The position numbers and the translations under genes are program-made. Below the pieces are notes generated by a model. The model did no database searches, was not told the origin of the DNA, and saw nothing but the letters and a program-made list of their open reading frames with translations. Of a DNA stretch of 64,000 nucleotides, positions 18,018 to 28,571 are shown piece after piece. The DNA comes from Vreelandella hamiltonii (GTDB lineage Bacteria > Pseudomonadota > Gammaproteobacteria > Pseudomonadales > Halomonadaceae), in assembly GCF_014651775.1 (NCBI RefSeq), contig NZ_BMXN01000004.1, positions 1 to 64,000 of the forward strand, written 5' to 3'. Positions within the stretch are counted from its first letter, which is position 1. Each line of letters starts with the position of its first letter.

Positions 18018-20129
18018 CTATGCGTATAGGTCTACCCGCCCATCCGAGTATACGTTTACCAGGTTAGAAGAGCTGTTGTGGTGGTTGTGTTCGTTAGGCA
18101 TGTCGCCTTCCTCAACAAGCTGCCCAGGCCTATTCTGATGTTCAAACCTCTCATCCCCAGCGCCCTGGTCACCTACGAAAGTATCACTTAAGGTAATGCC
18201 TTGCTCTGCAAGCATTTCCCTTAGCTGTGGGATAGCTTGCTCAAGGGTTTGTCGTACATGCGCATGAGCGGAAAGGAACTGGGCCTGTGTCCCTTGCTCT
18301 GTCATTCTTAGGGAGATAGAGAGTGGCCCTAGGTCAGAAGGATTTAATTTCATTTCGATACGCTGCTCCCCGCCCCGCTTGACGAAATGTAATAGTTGCT
18401 GCCCAAGCTGTGCTGCCCAGCCGGGACTTGAAATCAGAGCGGGTGACGATGCAAATTGCGCAGCCGTTGAAGGCGAAGGTAGGCTGCCTAATGTGGATGT
18501 ACCTATGGGCAGTAAAGTGGTTGTTTCGCCTGATACTGCTATTGGTTTCTGGGGTTGGTCGCCCTGCGCGTAACTAGTCGAAGTTGCCATAACATGGCTA
18601 TCGGAAAGCGGAACATTTTGCAGCATTGACCATGTGTTTGTGGACTCCACTGAAAGTGAGTTGGGCTGGTTTGGCGCCGTTATAAGCATTGCGGGCGAGG
18701 ACGGTACGATCTGTTGCGTGTTACCTTGAGTAGCAAATAGCACATCAACGGTGTTTGTTATCGAAGGAGTTGTCTGGGCGCTGGGCCATGCATGACCAGC
18801 ATAGCTTGATACTAATGATATGCGCTGGGCAATTTCATCTAGCTCAGTCAATGTATGGGTTGGCTGGGTAGAGGTATGGCCGCCCGCGGTCTGTGTTAGC
18901 AGCGTATGTGTTAATTGGCTGATCTGTTTCAGGTGCTCTGCTAGAGGATATGGGGATTGCTTACCATCGGAGATGTGTCGAGAATCCGATTCCCATAGTT
19001 GGTGCAAAGTTTGTAAGCCGGAAGTGATCTTTACCAACTCGATTGTTAGTGTTTCGTTTGTATTGCTTGATGATGGCGATAGTGCTGAAGCAGTGGGTAC
19101 GATAGCAAACGCTTCATGAGTGTCTGCAGCGCCGGGAGAGCTATCGGGAAATAGACTCAGCTGGCTAAAAAGTGACACAGTAACATCTTGCGCACTTGCT
19201 GTTTTTACTGCCTCAGTATTTTCAAGTGCACCTTGAATTTGCTGGTGGGTTGGCAATGTACGGGGAGTGTGACGACTCAAAATCTCTAGGCTAGAGGTGA
19301 TCGCAGTGATTGTCTCCTCTAGTGTTAGGTCGTGCGTTGTTGAGGTAGCCGTTGTCAGAGAGCTTGAAGAATCACTTTTTGGTGGTTGTGTTGATTGCCC
19401 GGATGCCGAGAAAAAAATAGTGGGCGATGATAAAAAAGCTTGGGCATTGAAAGAGTCAGGAGTATCAATGATGCCGAGAGCTTCTGGGGCGTGGTGCTCT
19501 GGCATTGTGCCGGTAGCTAGCTTGTCGACTGCTTGAAGAACAGCAGTTGCAATAGTCTCGACTGATAGGAGCATCGTACCTACCGAGACCGTATTCGCAG
19601 CTGCTTGTGTAGGCATAACAATTTGACTATGAACTTGTTTAGCTACTGTATCTTGGGCAGCAGAAAATGCCGTCGCTATATGAACCTGTCCTTTGGCGAG
19701 CGTACGTAAGCTGACAATGGAGTGTGCCAGTCTTTCTTCTGTCGATACCGAAGGAGTACTAGCCGTATAGAGGGTTGTTTCTGGTAGTACTTGATATATA
19801 TTCATATCATTAAAGAGCGCAGCGTCAGAGCGACCAGATTCGCTGATGGCAGGCTCAGTAGGCTTGCTTGATTCAGTGATAGCTGTTTGTGCCTTCGAGA
19901 TAACGTGGCCCAGACTTGGGTGTGGCGCTCCTCTATCGGCAAGTGCTGCTATGTCGTCAGGCGTTGGCAAACGCCCCATGCGCGACACCTCGAGCATGGT
20001 TTGATGAAACACGCCACGTTCGGTCTCTCCCGCGTTCTGCCTAATTAGGGAGGCCGAGCCAATAGTCTGGCCATTACTGGGTAAAAATAACTGAGTGATA
20101 GAATGCATGTTGGTTACCCAGGGCAGCAT
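18018..20129 (-). CDS. fliK: FliK, hook-length control protein
   Basis: A 703-aa protein, much longer than the 375-405 aa of enterobacteria. The long Ser/Thr/Gln-rich N-terminal and middle part acts as the ruler; the C-terminal domain shows the conserved core RGGEQRIEMKLNPSDLGPLS and LREMLAEQGITLSDTFVG. The ATG at 20129 overlaps the fliJ stop (TGATG); the Met at 20108 is an alternative. The gene is AT-rich (25 G/C of 60 in the row from 19741) unlike fliJ, fliI and fliM, matching the odd composition of flgD and flgE, its functional partners. Confidence 0.93.
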   Translation of the reverse strand: MLPWVTNMHSITQLFLPSNGQTIGSASLIRQNAGETERGVFHQTMLEVSRMGRLPTPDDIAALADRGAPHPSLGHVISKAQTAITESSKPTEPAISESGRSDAALFNDMNIYQVLPETTLYTASTPSVSTEERLAHSIVSLRTLAKGQVHIATAFSAAQDTVAKQVHSQIVMPTQAAANTVSVGTMLLSVETIATAVLQAVDKLATGTMPEHHAPEALGIIDTPDSFNAQAFLSSPTIFFSASGQSTQPPKSDSSSSLTTATSTTHDLTLEETITAITSSLEILSRHTPRTLPTHQQIQGALENTEAVKTASAQDVTVSLFSQLSLFPDSSPGAADTHEAFAIVPTASALSPSSSNTNETLTIELVKITSGLQTLHQLWESDSRHISDGKQSPYPLAEHLKQISQLTHTLLTQTAGGHTSTQPTHTLTELDEIAQRISLVSSYAGHAWPSAQTTPSITNTVDVLFATQGNTQQIVPSSPAMLITAPNQPNSLSVESTNTWSMLQNVPLSDSHVMATSTSYAQGDQPQKPIAVSGETTTLLPIGTSTLGSLPSPSTAAQFASSPALISSPGWAAQLGQQLLHFVKRGGEQRIEMKLNPSDLGPLSISLRMTEQGTQAQFLSAHAHVRQTLEQAIPQLREMLAEQGITLSDTFVGDQGAGDERFEHQNRPGQLVEEGDMPNEHNHHNSSSNLVNVYSDGRVDLYA

Positions 20130-20581
20130 CAAAGTAGCTTATCAGGGCTCTGGCGAGCCATTCGGTTGGTGACCAACTCATCGTTGGCTTTTTGTTCGTG
20201 CCTGGCCTGACGGCGATGCTCTTCCAGCAAGCGGCGTGAAGCCAGTGTATCGTAAGAAGAGAGCCGACGCTGCTCTTGCTGCCAGTGTTGCTGACTTTGC
20301 TGTACCCTTTTCTGTTGTGCGGCCAGGGCTTGACGTGCTCGGCTCAGTGCCGCGTCAAGAGAGGCTAGAAACTGTTGGTAATTGTACATGGTGGCCGGGT
20401 CGATGCCCTCTCTCATCGCCTGCTGCAGACGCTCGGCATACTCCACACGATAACGGCTCAGTGACGCCAGCTGCGCCTCCGTTTGCTGTTCCGTCTGGCG
20501 CTCTTGGGCCAGCAGCTTGCCTGCCTGATCGCGGGCATCGCGAGCCAGGCCGGTCAGCATGTCGATCTGATGGTTACTCAT
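20129..20581 (-). CDS. fliJ: FliJ, export ATPase stalk protein
   Basis: A 150-aa coiled-coil protein rich in Gln, Arg and Leu, as in FliJ, which sits in the FliI hexamer like the gamma subunit of F1 and escorts export chaperones. Lies between fliI and fliK with 1-4 base spacing or overlap. Low sequence conservation; size, coiled coil and position support the call. Confidence 0.92.
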   Translation of the reverse strand: MSNHQIDMLTGLARDARDQAGKLLAQERQTEQQTEAQLASLSRYRVEYAERLQQAMREGIDPATMYNYQQFLASLDAALSRARQALAAQQKRVQQSQQHWQQEQRRLSSYDTLASRRLLEEHRRQARHEQKANDELVTNRMARQSPDKLL

Positions 20582-21970
20582 TTAGCCTCCCACCACCGTG
20601 TGCAGCGCTTGACGCGACTCTGAAAGCGTTGCGCACTCATCAATGTTCTGTTGTAAAAAACGTTCCAGGCTTGGGAAGCGGTTGACCGCTTCGTCCAGCC
20701 TGGGGTCATGCCCTGGGCTGTAGGCGCCTACGCTGATCAAGTCGCGATTGCGTTGATAGCGTGAGAAAATTTGCTTGAAGGTGCGCGCTTCCTGCTGTTG
20801 CTCGGGCGTGACGATCGCTGTCATGGCGCGGCTGATGGATGCTTCGATATCGATAGCGGGATAATGGCCTGCTTCTGCCAAGGTGCGCGACAAAACGATA
20901 TGGCCATCCAGAATGGCGCGGGCAGAATCGGCAATGGGATCCTGCTGGTCGTCGCCTTCCGTCAGTACGGTGTAGAAAGCAGTAATGGAGCCGCCTCCGC
21001 GCTCTGCATTGCCTGCGCGCTCAACCAGTCCCGGGAGCTTGGCAAATACGGACGGCGGATACCCCTTGGTGGCAGGAGGTTCACCAATGGCCAGCGCGAT
21101 TTCGCGTTGGGCCATGGCGTAGCGGGTGAGCGAATCCATGATCAACAGCACATTGCGGCCCGCATCGCGGAAGCTTTCGGCGATGCGGGTGGCGTAGGCA
21201 GCGCCTTGCAGGCGTTGCAGCGGGGAGGTATCCGCAGGCGCAGCGACGACGACCGCACGCCGACGGCCCTCGGGGCCCAATATGTTGTCAATGAAGTCCT
21301 GTACTTCGCGCCCACGTTCGCCAATCAGACCGACCACGATCACATCGGCCTCGGTATAGCGTGCCATCATGCCCAGCAAGACGGATTTGCCCACCCCCGA
21401 GCCCGCAAATAGCCCCATGCGCTGCCCCCTGCCGACACTCAATAGCGCGTTGATGGCGCGAATGCCTACGTCGATTTGTGCTTCAATGGGGGCTCTTGAA
21501 AGTGGGTTCAAAGGCCTGGAGCTGAGCGTCGTGCGTGGAGCTTCTTCGATATTCTCTCGGTCATCGAGGGGATTGCCATTGCCATCGAGCACCCGCCCAA
21601 GCAGCTCTTCTCCCATCGGAAAGCGTCGCGCGCTATGGCCGTTGCCATCGACCAGTGGGGTGACGCGCGCGCCAGGCATCAAGCCGGAAACTTCTTCAAG
21701 CGGCATCAGAAAGAGCTTGTCGCCTGAAAAGCCGACGACTTCTGCTTCGGCAAATTTATCGCTGTCGTTCAAGCGTCCATCGACACCGGGCAATTCGATA
21801 TGACAGGCGCTGCCCACGGCGACACGTAGCCCAACGACTTCGATGACCATGCCCGTGGCCCTGACGACTCTGCCGCTGGTGCGGTAGTGAGGCAAGCGGC
21901 TGACGCGCTGAGTGGTGCGTTGAAGGGCTTTGCGCCAGCGGTGCTGATGCGGGCAGGAGAGCGTGTTCAT
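20582..21970 (-). CDS. fliI: FliI, flagellum-specific ATPase
   Basis: A 462-aa ATPase of the F1-beta-like type III secretion family. Walker A is [15 protein letters not shown]; Walker B region is [18 protein letters not shown]; the family hallmark [14 protein letters not shown] follows. The ATG at 21970 is chosen because it lies 4 bases after the fliH stop; an upstream in-frame extension runs through fliH and is not protein-like. Works with FliH and FliJ. Confidence 0.97.
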   Translation of the reverse strand: MNTLSCPHQHRWRKALQRTTQRVSRLPHYRTSGRVVRATGMVIEVVGLRVAVGSACHIELPGVDGRLNDSDKFAEAEVVGFSGDKLFLMPLEEVSGLMPGARVTPLVDGNGHSARRFPMGEELLGRVLDGNGNPLDDRENIEEAPRTTLSSRPLNPLSRAPIEAQIDVGIRAINALLSVGRGQRMGLFAGSGVGKSVLLGMMARYTEADVIVVGLIGERGREVQDFIDNILGPEGRRRAVVVAAPADTSPLQRLQGAAYATRIAESFRDAGRNVLLIMDSLTRYAMAQREIALAIGEPPATKGYPPSVFAKLPGLVERAGNAERGGGSITAFYTVLTEGDDQQDPIADSARAILDGHIVLSRTLAEAGHYPAIDIEASISRAMTAIVTPEQQQEARTFKQIFSRYQRNRDLISVGAYSPGHDPRLDEAVNRFPSLERFLQQNIDECATLSESRQALHTVVGG

Positions 21971-21974
21971 CGTA

Positions 21975-22730
21975 TCAACCTGACGATGGCGCGCTGTGGC
22001 GCTTGCGTAGCTGCGCTTGAACGCTTTGCCAGCGACTTTCAAAGGTGGCGTCCAGCTCGCCTTGCGCACTGGTGACGCGGCAGCCGCCGCGGGCGAGCTG
22101 ATCGTCAGGCTGCAGCACCCATTGGGCAGCTTCAAGTTCGCTACCCAGGTGCGTTTCAACGAGAGTGTGATCCGTGGGGTTCAGCCACAGACGTTGCTTG
22201 CCTACCAAAGGGGGCTCGGTATGCAGAAGCTCGCGCACGACCTGAAGAATGTGCTCTGGGTGTTCATCGAGAGCATCGGCGGCCAGCTGCTTGCCGGTCG
22301 CCAGCGCCAGGTCGGCAAGGTCGTGAGCGATGGTGTCGTCCAGCCGTTCAAGCGCCTCGGAAAACTGCTTGGCCAAGGATGCCAGTGGCGCTAGCGTTTT
22401 CTGAAGCTGTACATCCAGCTCCTTTTCCGCCTGCGCGCGGCCTTCCTCCAGTCCTTTGGTCAGGCCCTCTTCATGACCACGTGCCAGGCCAGCCTGATAA
22501 CCCTCTTCTTCGGCCGCTTCGCGAATCTGGTCATAAATTTTTTGACGCTCGTGTTCTTCTCGTGCGCGTGCTTCCGCAGCGGCTCGCTGAGCAGCCTCGA
22601 CTTTGCGCTGGTGAGCGCTCGGCCCTTGCAGGCTATCGGCATCAGCGGTTGGTGAAGTGAGTAACTCCTCCATCTGCCAGCGTCGCCACTGGCCGTGACG
22701 GTCGAATTCAGGCGAATGAGTATCAGACAT
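21975..22730 (-). CDS. fliH: FliH, export ATPase regulator/stator
   Basis: A 251-aa protein with a helical, Glu/Ala/Gln-rich middle containing repeated A/G-x3-G-like heptads ([20 protein letters not shown]), which is typical of FliH, and a C-terminal V-ATPase E-subunit-like domain. It binds FliI and tethers it to FliN. ATG 22730 has GGAG 9 bases upstream and overlaps fliG by 8 bases; a GTG at 22745 is a less likely start. Confidence 0.94.
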   Translation of the reverse strand: MSDTHSPEFDRHGQWRRWQMEELLTSPTADADSLQGPSAHQRKVEAAQRAAAEARAREEHERQKIYDQIREAAEEEGYQAGLARGHEEGLTKGLEEGRAQAEKELDVQLQKTLAPLASLAKQFSEALERLDDTIAHDLADLALATGKQLAADALDEHPEHILQVVRELLHTEPPLVGKQRLWLNPTDHTLVETHLGSELEAAQWVLQPDDQLARGGCRVTSAQGELDATFESRWQSVQAQLRKRHSAPSSG

Positions 22731-23730
22731 ACTCATCATCTCCACCGGCTAGCACAATTTCACCTGAGTCTGCCAAGCGCCGCACGATCTGCAGGATGGC
22801 TTTTTGCTCGGTTTCCACCTGGGAAACACGGATGGGGCCACGGGCCTCCATGTCTTCGCGCACCAGATCGGCAGCACGCTGCGACATGTTGCGCAGGAAC
22901 TTGTCCACCAGTGCGTCCTGGGCGCCTTTGAGTGCCACCACCAGCGAGTTGGTTTCCACTTCCTGAAGCACCATCTGAATCGCACGATTGTCCAGGTCGA
23001 GCAGATTTTCGAACAGGAACATTTCGTCGATGATCTTCTGAGCCAGGTCTTCGCTGTGAGAACGCACTGTCTCGATCGCGACTTCTTCCTGGGCCGAGTT
23101 CATCAGATTGAGGATCTCGGCAGCGGTCCTCACGCCGCCCATCTTGCTGCGCTTGAGATTCTGGCCGTCCAGCATGCTGGTGAGCACTTCGGTCAGCTCT
23201 TGCAGCGCGGCAGGCTGCACACCGCTGAACGTCGCGATCCGCAGTACCACATCATTACGCAGTTTCTCTTCGAACAGCTCGAGGATGTCGGCCGCCTGAT
23301 GGCGATCCAGGTGCACCAGAATCGTCGCGATGATCTGCGGGTGCTCGTCACGAATCAGCTCGGACACCATGGAGGCTTCCATGAGGTTGAGCGCATCGAT
23401 ACCAGAGTTTTCCCCAGTAGACTCGAGAATATCCTCGATCAGGCTGGTGGCGCGTTCACTGCCCAGTGCCTTGGTCAAGACGGAGCGGATATGCTCGCTG
23501 GAGTTCAGATTCAGTGCGACGAACTCTTCGGTTTCTCGGTGGAACGCCTCCAGCACGGCCTTCATGTCTTCATGGGAGACCTGATGCAGTCGCGCCATCT
23601 CGGTGCTGATTTCCTGCACTTCGCTGGCGCTGAGGAATTTGAATACCTCGGCGGCACTGTCCTCATCCAGGGCCAGCAGCAGAATGGCGCTTTTGCGCGC
23701 GCCGGTCATTTCGGCAAACGTGCTAGTCAT
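22723..23730 (-). CDS. fliG: FliG, rotor/switch protein
   Basis: A 335-aa rotor protein, the standard length. It has [20 protein letters not shown] and the C-terminal torque helix region with [20 protein letters not shown], including the charged residues that face the stator. Overlaps fliF by 8 bases and fliH by 8, so the three are tightly coupled. Confidence 0.97.
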   Translation of the reverse strand: MTSTFAEMTGARKSAILLLALDEDSAAEVFKFLSASEVQEISTEMARLHQVSHEDMKAVLEAFHRETEEFVALNLNSSEHIRSVLTKALGSERATSLIEDILESTGENSGIDALNLMEASMVSELIRDEHPQIIATILVHLDRHQAADILELFEEKLRNDVVLRIATFSGVQPAALQELTEVLTSMLDGQNLKRSKMGGVRTAAEILNLMNSAQEEVAIETVRSHSEDLAQKIIDEMFLFENLLDLDNRAIQMVLQEVETNSLVVALKGAQDALVDKFLRNMSQRAADLVREDMEARGPIRVSQVETEQKAILQIVRRLADSGEIVLAGGDDEYV

Positions 23731-25474
23731 TGGCGTTCATCCAGCTGCGGATAATCATGGCGACCATGCGTGGGTCTTCTTGGGCCATTTCCCGCAGGTC
23801 GTTGAGGTTGTGTTCATAAAGTGACGTCTTGCGACGACGCTTGGGTTTGCCGCTGTAGGTATCATCCTCATCGGTGTCTCCCACGCTCTCTTCATCGTCA
23901 TCTTCACTGCCGATGCTGGTGTTCAAGATGCCTCCAGGCATGGCAGCTGCCACCACGGGCGGTTGCGTGTAGCGCTTGATCAACGGGCGCAAAATCAGCC
24001 AGTAGAGCAGAAGGGCAACCAGTGCTACCAAGAGGTAGCGGCCAAGGTTTGCCGCCATGGCAAGCGTGTCAGGTTGCTGCCACCAGACTGGCTCCAGGCG
24101 GCCATCGTCATCGCTGGCAAACGGCGTGTTGACAATTTCCACCTGATCGCCGCGCAGGTCAGAGAAGCCCATGGCTTGCTGCACGAGGCGCTCTAGCTGT
24201 GCCACTTCTTCTTCGCTGAGGGCGACTTGTTCGGCTTCTCCCTCTTCATTGATGACCGTACGGAAGTTCACGACCACGGCCGCTGTCAAGCGCTCGATCT
24301 GCCCCAGGCGATGCTGAATGTGCTCGATGCTGCGATCGACTTCGTAGTTGACGACGTCTTCTTGGCGCAAGTTGCGTAAGGCGCCAGGTTCAGTTGTCGT
24401 ATCCTCGGCGTCGTCATCGAGCTGGTTGATCGGAGAGGGCGCGACGCCTGGTGGCGTATTGCTCAGCGCGCCGGGAATGCCTGATGCCAAGGGGTCGTCG
24501 CCATCGTAGGACAGGCTCAGCTGGCGGCTACGAACGGCAGATTCGTTGGGCGTCTGGTTGGGGCGATAGCGCTCCGACGTCTCTTCGCGACGAGAAAAAT
24601 CGATTTGCGCGGCGACCTGGGCGCGAACGTTGTCGCGTCCCACGATAGGCAGCAGGATGTTCTCGATACGCTGCTGGTATGACCGCTCGACTTCGGTGAT
24701 GTAGGCAAGTTGAGTGCCGTCCAGATCATTGCCTTGTTGGGAGTTGGCGGTCAACAGACGACCGTTTTGATCCACCACGGTCACGTTCTCGGTGGAAAGC
24801 TCCGGAACGCTACTGGACACCATATGGACGATGGCGCTGACTTGGCCTTCGCCCAGGACCCGTCCAGGCAGCAGCGTCAATACGACAGAGGCCTTGGCGG
24901 GTTCACGGTCACGAACGAAAACGGATGGCTTTGCCATCGAAATATGAACGCGGACACGCTCGACGGGGCCCAAGGATTCAATCGAGCGTGCCAGTTCGCC
25001 TTCCAGGCCGCGCTGAAAGTTGACCTGCTCCGCAAACTGGCTAATGCCGAAGGCCTGATTGTCCATCAGCTCAAGCCCTAGATTGCCGCCTCTGGGAAGC
25101 CCTTGCTCGGCTAGCTGGAGCCTGAGAGGGTGAACCTGTGCGCTGGGGACAAGCAAGGCTTGGCCCCCCTGGCTGAACTGATAGGGAACGCCACGGCTGT
25201 CCAGCTCGGCAATGATCCGTCCACCGTCTGCCTCGTTCAGGTTGCTGTAAAGCACGCGGTACTCTGGGCTGCTGGCCCACATGAAAAGTGCTGCCACCAC
25301 CGCAATGGAGGCCGCTGCAGCCACCAGAACAACCACGAGCGGATTGCCGCGCAGTTGCTTCATGGTGCGCTCGAAGGTTGAGGGGGAGGCTGATTCGTTC
25401 GCCGCCACTCCGCTTTGCGAAGCGCTTGCTGTCGTGCTGTTTTGACGGCCTGCCGTAGCACCGGTTTCGCTCAT
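23723..25474 (-). CDS. fliF: FliF, MS-ring protein
   Basis: A 583-aa MS-ring subunit with two transmembrane helices (about residues 38-60 and 440-460), the large periplasmic ring-building domains with [20 protein letters not shown], and a C-terminal tail that binds FliG. The start is ATG 25474 with GGAGGG directly upstream; an in-frame upstream start at 25600 adds an unrelated leader. First gene of the leftward fliFGHIJK run, divergent from fliE. Confidence 0.96.
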   Translation of the reverse strand: MSETGATAGRQNSTTASASQSGVAANESASPSTFERTMKQLRGNPLVVVLVAAAASIAVVAALFMWASSPEYRVLYSNLNEADGGRIIAELDSRGVPYQFSQGGQALLVPSAQVHPLRLQLAEQGLPRGGNLGLELMDNQAFGISQFAEQVNFQRGLEGELARSIESLGPVERVRVHISMAKPSVFVRDREPAKASVVLTLLPGRVLGEGQVSAIVHMVSSSVPELSTENVTVVDQNGRLLTANSQQGNDLDGTQLAYITEVERSYQQRIENILLPIVGRDNVRAQVAAQIDFSRREETSERYRPNQTPNESAVRSRQLSLSYDGDDPLASGIPGALSNTPPGVAPSPINQLDDDAEDTTTEPGALRNLRQEDVVNYEVDRSIEHIQHRLGQIERLTAAVVVNFRTVINEEGEAEQVALSEEEVAQLERLVQQAMGFSDLRGDQVEIVNTPFASDDDGRLEPVWWQQPDTLAMAANLGRYLLVALVALLLYWLILRPLIKRYTQPPVVAAAMPGGILNTSIGSEDDDEESVGDTDEDDTYSGKPKRRRKTSLYEHNLNDLREMAQEDPRMVAMIIRSWMNAND

Positions 25475-25730
25475 GCATCCCTCCAACAGGGTTGGCAAAA
25501 CGGGTGTCGGCCCAGGCGCATCACCAAAGAAGGCATAGGCTATTTCCGTCAATCGCGGTGATCCGCCAAGCAATAAGGGCGGAATTGTGATGAACGCCAT
25601 TATGATGAGGTGCGTCCACCATAAATGAACGAAAAGCTTGGCTTTTTACGCGCATTTGTTCGTATGAGGAGGGCTGTGTCGATGGTAGGCTCCTGCTAAC
25701 ACTTTAACCTCTGCGATATGAGGAGTTGGT
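25475..25730. other. Divergent fliF-fliE intergenic region
   Basis: A 256-base region that must contain the early promoters for leftward fliF and rightward fliE. In E. coli the matching region is a pair of FlhDC-activated class II promoters. I see no sigma-28 consensus. An inverted repeat CCGCC/GGCGG (about 25573-25593) is present and might be part of a binding site, but this is a guess. Confidence 0.45.
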
Positions 25731-26057
25731 ATGAGTTCGCCCTCCATACAGTCTGCGTTACAGCAAATGCATAGTCTGGCCGCGCAAGCTGCCCAGCCAG
25801 TACGTGGCGAGCAGGTCTCGACCGTCGTAGGGCAGGCGGGATTTGGCAGTGAGCTGCAGGCATCTATTCAAAGAATCAATCGTTTGCAGCAGTCTGCCAA
25901 TGCCAAAGCCATGGCCTTCCAGGCAGGAGAGCCGAACATCGAGCTCAACGATGTGATGGTGGACATGCAAAAAGCCAGCGTGGCATTTCAGATGGGGCTG
26001 CAGGTGCGCAATCGCCTGGTGACGGCCTACCGCGACGTCATGAACATGCAGGTGTGA
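25731..26057 (+). CDS. fliE: FliE, MS-ring/rod junction protein
   Basis: A 108-aa protein of the expected size with the FliE C-terminal pattern NDVMVDMQKASVAFQMGLQV followed by RNRLVTAYRDVMNMQV. It connects the MS-ring to the proximal rod and is the first exported axial subunit. GAGGAG precedes ATG 25731. Confidence 0.96.
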   Translation: MSSPSIQSALQQMHSLAAQAAQPVRGEQVSTVVGQAGFGSELQASIQRINRLQQSANAKAMAFQAGEPNIELNDVMVDMQKASVAFQMGLQVRNRLVTAYRDVMNMQV

Positions 26058-26079
26058 GGACGTGGTTGCTCTGGAAGAA

Positions 26080-26099
26080 CGCGACGCTCGGGCGTCGCG
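26080..26099. terminator. Hairpin downstream of fliE
   Basis: CGCGACGC (26080-26087) and GCGTCGCG (26092-26099) form a perfect 8-bp GC stem around TCGG. It lies 22 bases after the fliE stop, in the convergent gap to flaG. No T tract follows on either strand, so it may act as a transcript 3' end stabiliser rather than a true intrinsic terminator. Confidence 0.5.
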
Positions 26100-26215
26100 G
26101 CACTAGGCTAGGCCCCTGGGCAGCAGCAAAATGTGGAGACAGGGCCGTCGCCTCGATGCCGCGGATCTCGACCATCCCGCTCAAGTGGCTGGTCAGCGAA
26201 TGGAGCCTGTCAGTC

Positions 26216-26569
26216 TCATGCATTCAAAGAAATCAAGTTCCCTTGAAGTTCCTCCAGTCGTTCGGCCATCACGATGATTTCCTCGGCAGGAATCTGACGG
26301 ATGACATCGCCGGTTTCACTGTCAATGACGCGGGTGATGATGCGCGAAGACTCCTCGCTGATATCGAACTCGAGTCCGCGTGGTCTCATCGCTTCATTGA
26401 TGCGTTGTATCGGTTCCAGAAGGGCATCTCGCGTGGCGCTCAACGCCGATGGCGTGCGCTCCTCCGGTTGAGAGGGCGAGGCAACCTCAGGGGGTGTGCG
26501 TTGAGCGCGCTCCTGGGGTGCGGGAGTGTTGGTAATAGAGGCCATCGGGTCGATTGGCAGTGGGCCCAT
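26216..26569 (-). CDS. flaG: FlaG family protein
   Basis: A 117-aa protein. The C-terminal half is a FlaG domain: LEFDISEESSRIITRVID followed by ETGDVIRQIPAEEIIVMAER, matching the family closely. FlaG proteins influence filament length in Pseudomonas, Vibrio and Campylobacter; mechanism is unclear. The ATG at 26569 has AGAGGA upstream; a TTG at 26590 is possible. A near-perfect sigma-28 promoter lies upstream. Usually found between fliC and fliD, neither of which is here. Confidence 0.9.
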   Translation of the reverse strand: MGPLPIDPMASITNTPAPQERAQRTPPEVASPSQPEERTPSALSATRDALLEPIQRINEAMRPRGLEFDISEESSRIITRVIDSETGDVIRQIPAEEIIVMAERLEELQGNLISLNA

Positions 26570-26656
26570 AAACAACGTTCCTCTTTTCAAAGCCGTCTAA
26601 GGCTGGGTAACGTAAACTTAGAGGCCGATGCAGGTGTTGGATAGCCTCCAACAATG

Positions 26657-26683
26657 TTATCGGCGAGATTTTCACAAACTTTA
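26657..26683 (-). promoter_or_regulatory. Sigma-28 promoter of flaG
   Basis: On the minus strand: TAAA (26683-26680), 15 bases, GCCGATAA (26664-26657). This is a perfect match to the FliA consensus, including the extended -35 TAAAGTTT. It is 88 bases upstream of the flaG ATG and lies in the divergent region shared with the PilZ-HD gene. Confidence 0.93.
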
Positions 26684-26822
26684 TCTTTTCCAGTATAGAC
26701 AAAAAGAAAAGTCTGATACGCAGCAATCGGCATGCGGAGCCATTGGGGCTTCTGTTATGCTCAGTTCCCTTATTTCAAGGGTGGGTTCACCTGACCACCA
26801 CGGCTGTGAAAGCGAGGCACGC

Positions 26823-28514
26823 ATGGCAGTCCAGCAAGATGAGTATGAACGTATTTCGAACCCATCCGCCATCAGTTCTCTGCTGAATACCATGATAGAG
26901 AGCGGTGGGGTGTCGCTTTGCCTTGATGCCCCTGAGGCGCGTCCCGAGCCCATTGTGTTGATGGAGCAGCACGAGGGTGAGACGCTCGTGATGGACTTGT
27001 CTTCCGTCGACTATCTGCTGTATCGCCTGGAGCAGGGCGAGCGCTTCTTTCTGCGTGGGCAATCTCAGGGCAAGGTGATACGCACGCCTCTGCTCGTCCT
27101 GACGGAAACGCGGCGCTCTGGTGGGCGCTATTTATGCTGCAGCGACTACCCGGAGTCGGTAGACGTCCTCCAGCGCCGTGAGTCATACCGTGCTGAGCTG
27201 CGTATGGGCATGGTGGTGTCGGCGACCGTTTACGGCGATGGCGAAGAAGGGGTGCAGGGTGAGTTGCGAGACCTCTCCCAGGAAGGGTGTCAGTTGGAGC
27301 TGCCGTTGGCAGCGAGTGGCGTGCTGACCGAGACCTCGGAACCCATGCGTTTGGTGTTTGCCTTTCCGGATGGCACTCAGTTCGAAGTGCATGCCGTTGC
27401 TCGTCATCAAAAAACAGACGCAGAGCGCCACCTGCTGCGTGTGGGGTTCCGCTTTGCTGGCTGCACCTCCGAGCAAGAGCGACAGATCTGGTACTTCGTC
27501 TGTGAAATCGAGCGTGAGGCCTCGCGTTACAAGAAAGGGTCCCAGGATGAGCGTCAGCCCTCGCCGCTGTTCGAGCAGCCCGGCAAGCGCACACCTGACA
27601 GCGAGCATGTTGGCAGGCGGGACATTCGCCGATATGCCACCCCAACCGCCAGGCGTCTGGTCAAGGTGGCCGCCTATCTGGACGCTCAGCTGCTGATGCT
27701 GCAGCAAGGTCACGATGTCGACTCGCGACAGCTGTCTCGTAATGCCGACCGTATCCTGCAGCTTCATGAAGAGGATCGCGAGGCGCTCTTGTTCGCATCT
27801 CGGTGCCTCTCCATGGAGCCCTTGCTGGTGCGGCATGGGATCGCTGTGGCTATTCATTTGCTCGACCTGGTGGGTGGCAATATGCCCCGCGACGTGCGCA
27901 AGGCCATCGTTGCCAGCGGCCTGGTCCATGACCTCGGCAAAGCCCTGATCCCCCAGGTGGTTTTCAAGGCGCCCAATTTCGAGCCCAATCATCGTCACGT
28001 GTTGAGCGAGCATGTGTCGCTGTTGCTGGCTCGCTTGAATACTTGCCAGTGGTTGTCGGCCACGGTGGCGCAGGCGGTCATTGGTGGAATCAACGAGCGC
28101 CTCGATGGTAGCGGTTACCCGGATGGCTTGACGGGAGAGGACATTACCGAGCTGGCCAAGGCGAGCGCCGTGGTCGACGTGGTGGAGGCCATGAGACGGG
28201 ATCGGCCGGATCGACCAGCACGCACTGCCCAGCAGATCTATCGGCATTTGCTGAGCCATCCCCATCAGTTCGATGCACGATGGATCAAGCGCTATATCGA
28301 GCATTTCAGGACGTTGCCCATTGGCTCGCTCGTGTACTTTGCCAGTGAGCAGATGGGATGGATCGTGCGCCTGGATGACAACGGGGCGCCCTTTGAAGTG
28401 GTGTTGACCCAGCAAGCCGAGCCGCCTGTGCGTGAGAGCCTGCTGGGCGTCGTGCGCGGAGATGTGTTGGAGCGGCTTGGTAAACCGATGAGAGAAGTGG
28501 CGGTTTCTACTTGA
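26823..28514 (+). CDS. YcgR-like PilZ protein fused to an HD-GYP-like domain
   Basis: A 563-aa cytoplasmic fusion. Residues about 1-115 look like the YcgR N-terminal domain; a PilZ domain follows with the c-di-GMP motifs RESYR and DLSQEG, both intact. After a linker, residues about 270-530 resemble HD-GYP phosphodiesterases: HDLGK (H369, D370), a later EHV, and LDGSGYP (427-433). The His-His-Glu before DG, part of the metal site, is replaced by I423-N424-E425, so catalysis is doubtful. Start chosen at ATG 26823 (GAGG upstream); longer starts give an implausible leader. YcgR brakes the motor when c-di-GMP is bound. Here reader and (possibly dead) eraser are one chain. Confidence 0.8.
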   Translation: MAVQQDEYERISNPSAISSLLNTMIESGGVSLCLDAPEARPEPIVLMEQHEGETLVMDLSSVDYLLYRLEQGERFFLRGQSQGKVIRTPLLVLTETRRSGGRYLCCSDYPESVDVLQRRESYRAELRMGMVVSATVYGDGEEGVQGELRDLSQEGCQLELPLAASGVLTETSEPMRLVFAFPDGTQFEVHAVARHQKTDAERHLLRVGFRFAGCTSEQERQIWYFVCEIEREASRYKKGSQDERQPSPLFEQPGKRTPDSEHVGRRDIRRYATPTARRLVKVAAYLDAQLLMLQQGHDVDSRQLSRNADRILQLHEEDREALLFASRCLSMEPLLVRHGIAVAIHLLDLVGGNMPRDVRKAIVASGLVHDLGKALIPQVVFKAPNFEPNHRHVLSEHVSLLLARLNTCQWLSATVAQAVIGGINERLDGSGYPDGLTGEDITELAKASAVVDVVEAMRRDRPDRPARTAQQIYRHLLSHPHQFDARWIKRYIEHFRTLPIGSLVYFASEQMGWIVRLDDNGAPFEVVLTQQAEPPVRESLLGVVRGDVLERLGKPMREVAVST

Positions 28515-28571
28515 GTTCTTTTGATCTGGATCATTCGTAGCGATCGCACGGCAAATAAAGCCTGTGCTCAT

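Noticed and set aside
21971..22159. N-terminal extension of FliI into fliH
   Set aside because: The 63 extra residues are out-of-frame fliH sequence with no FliI similarity.
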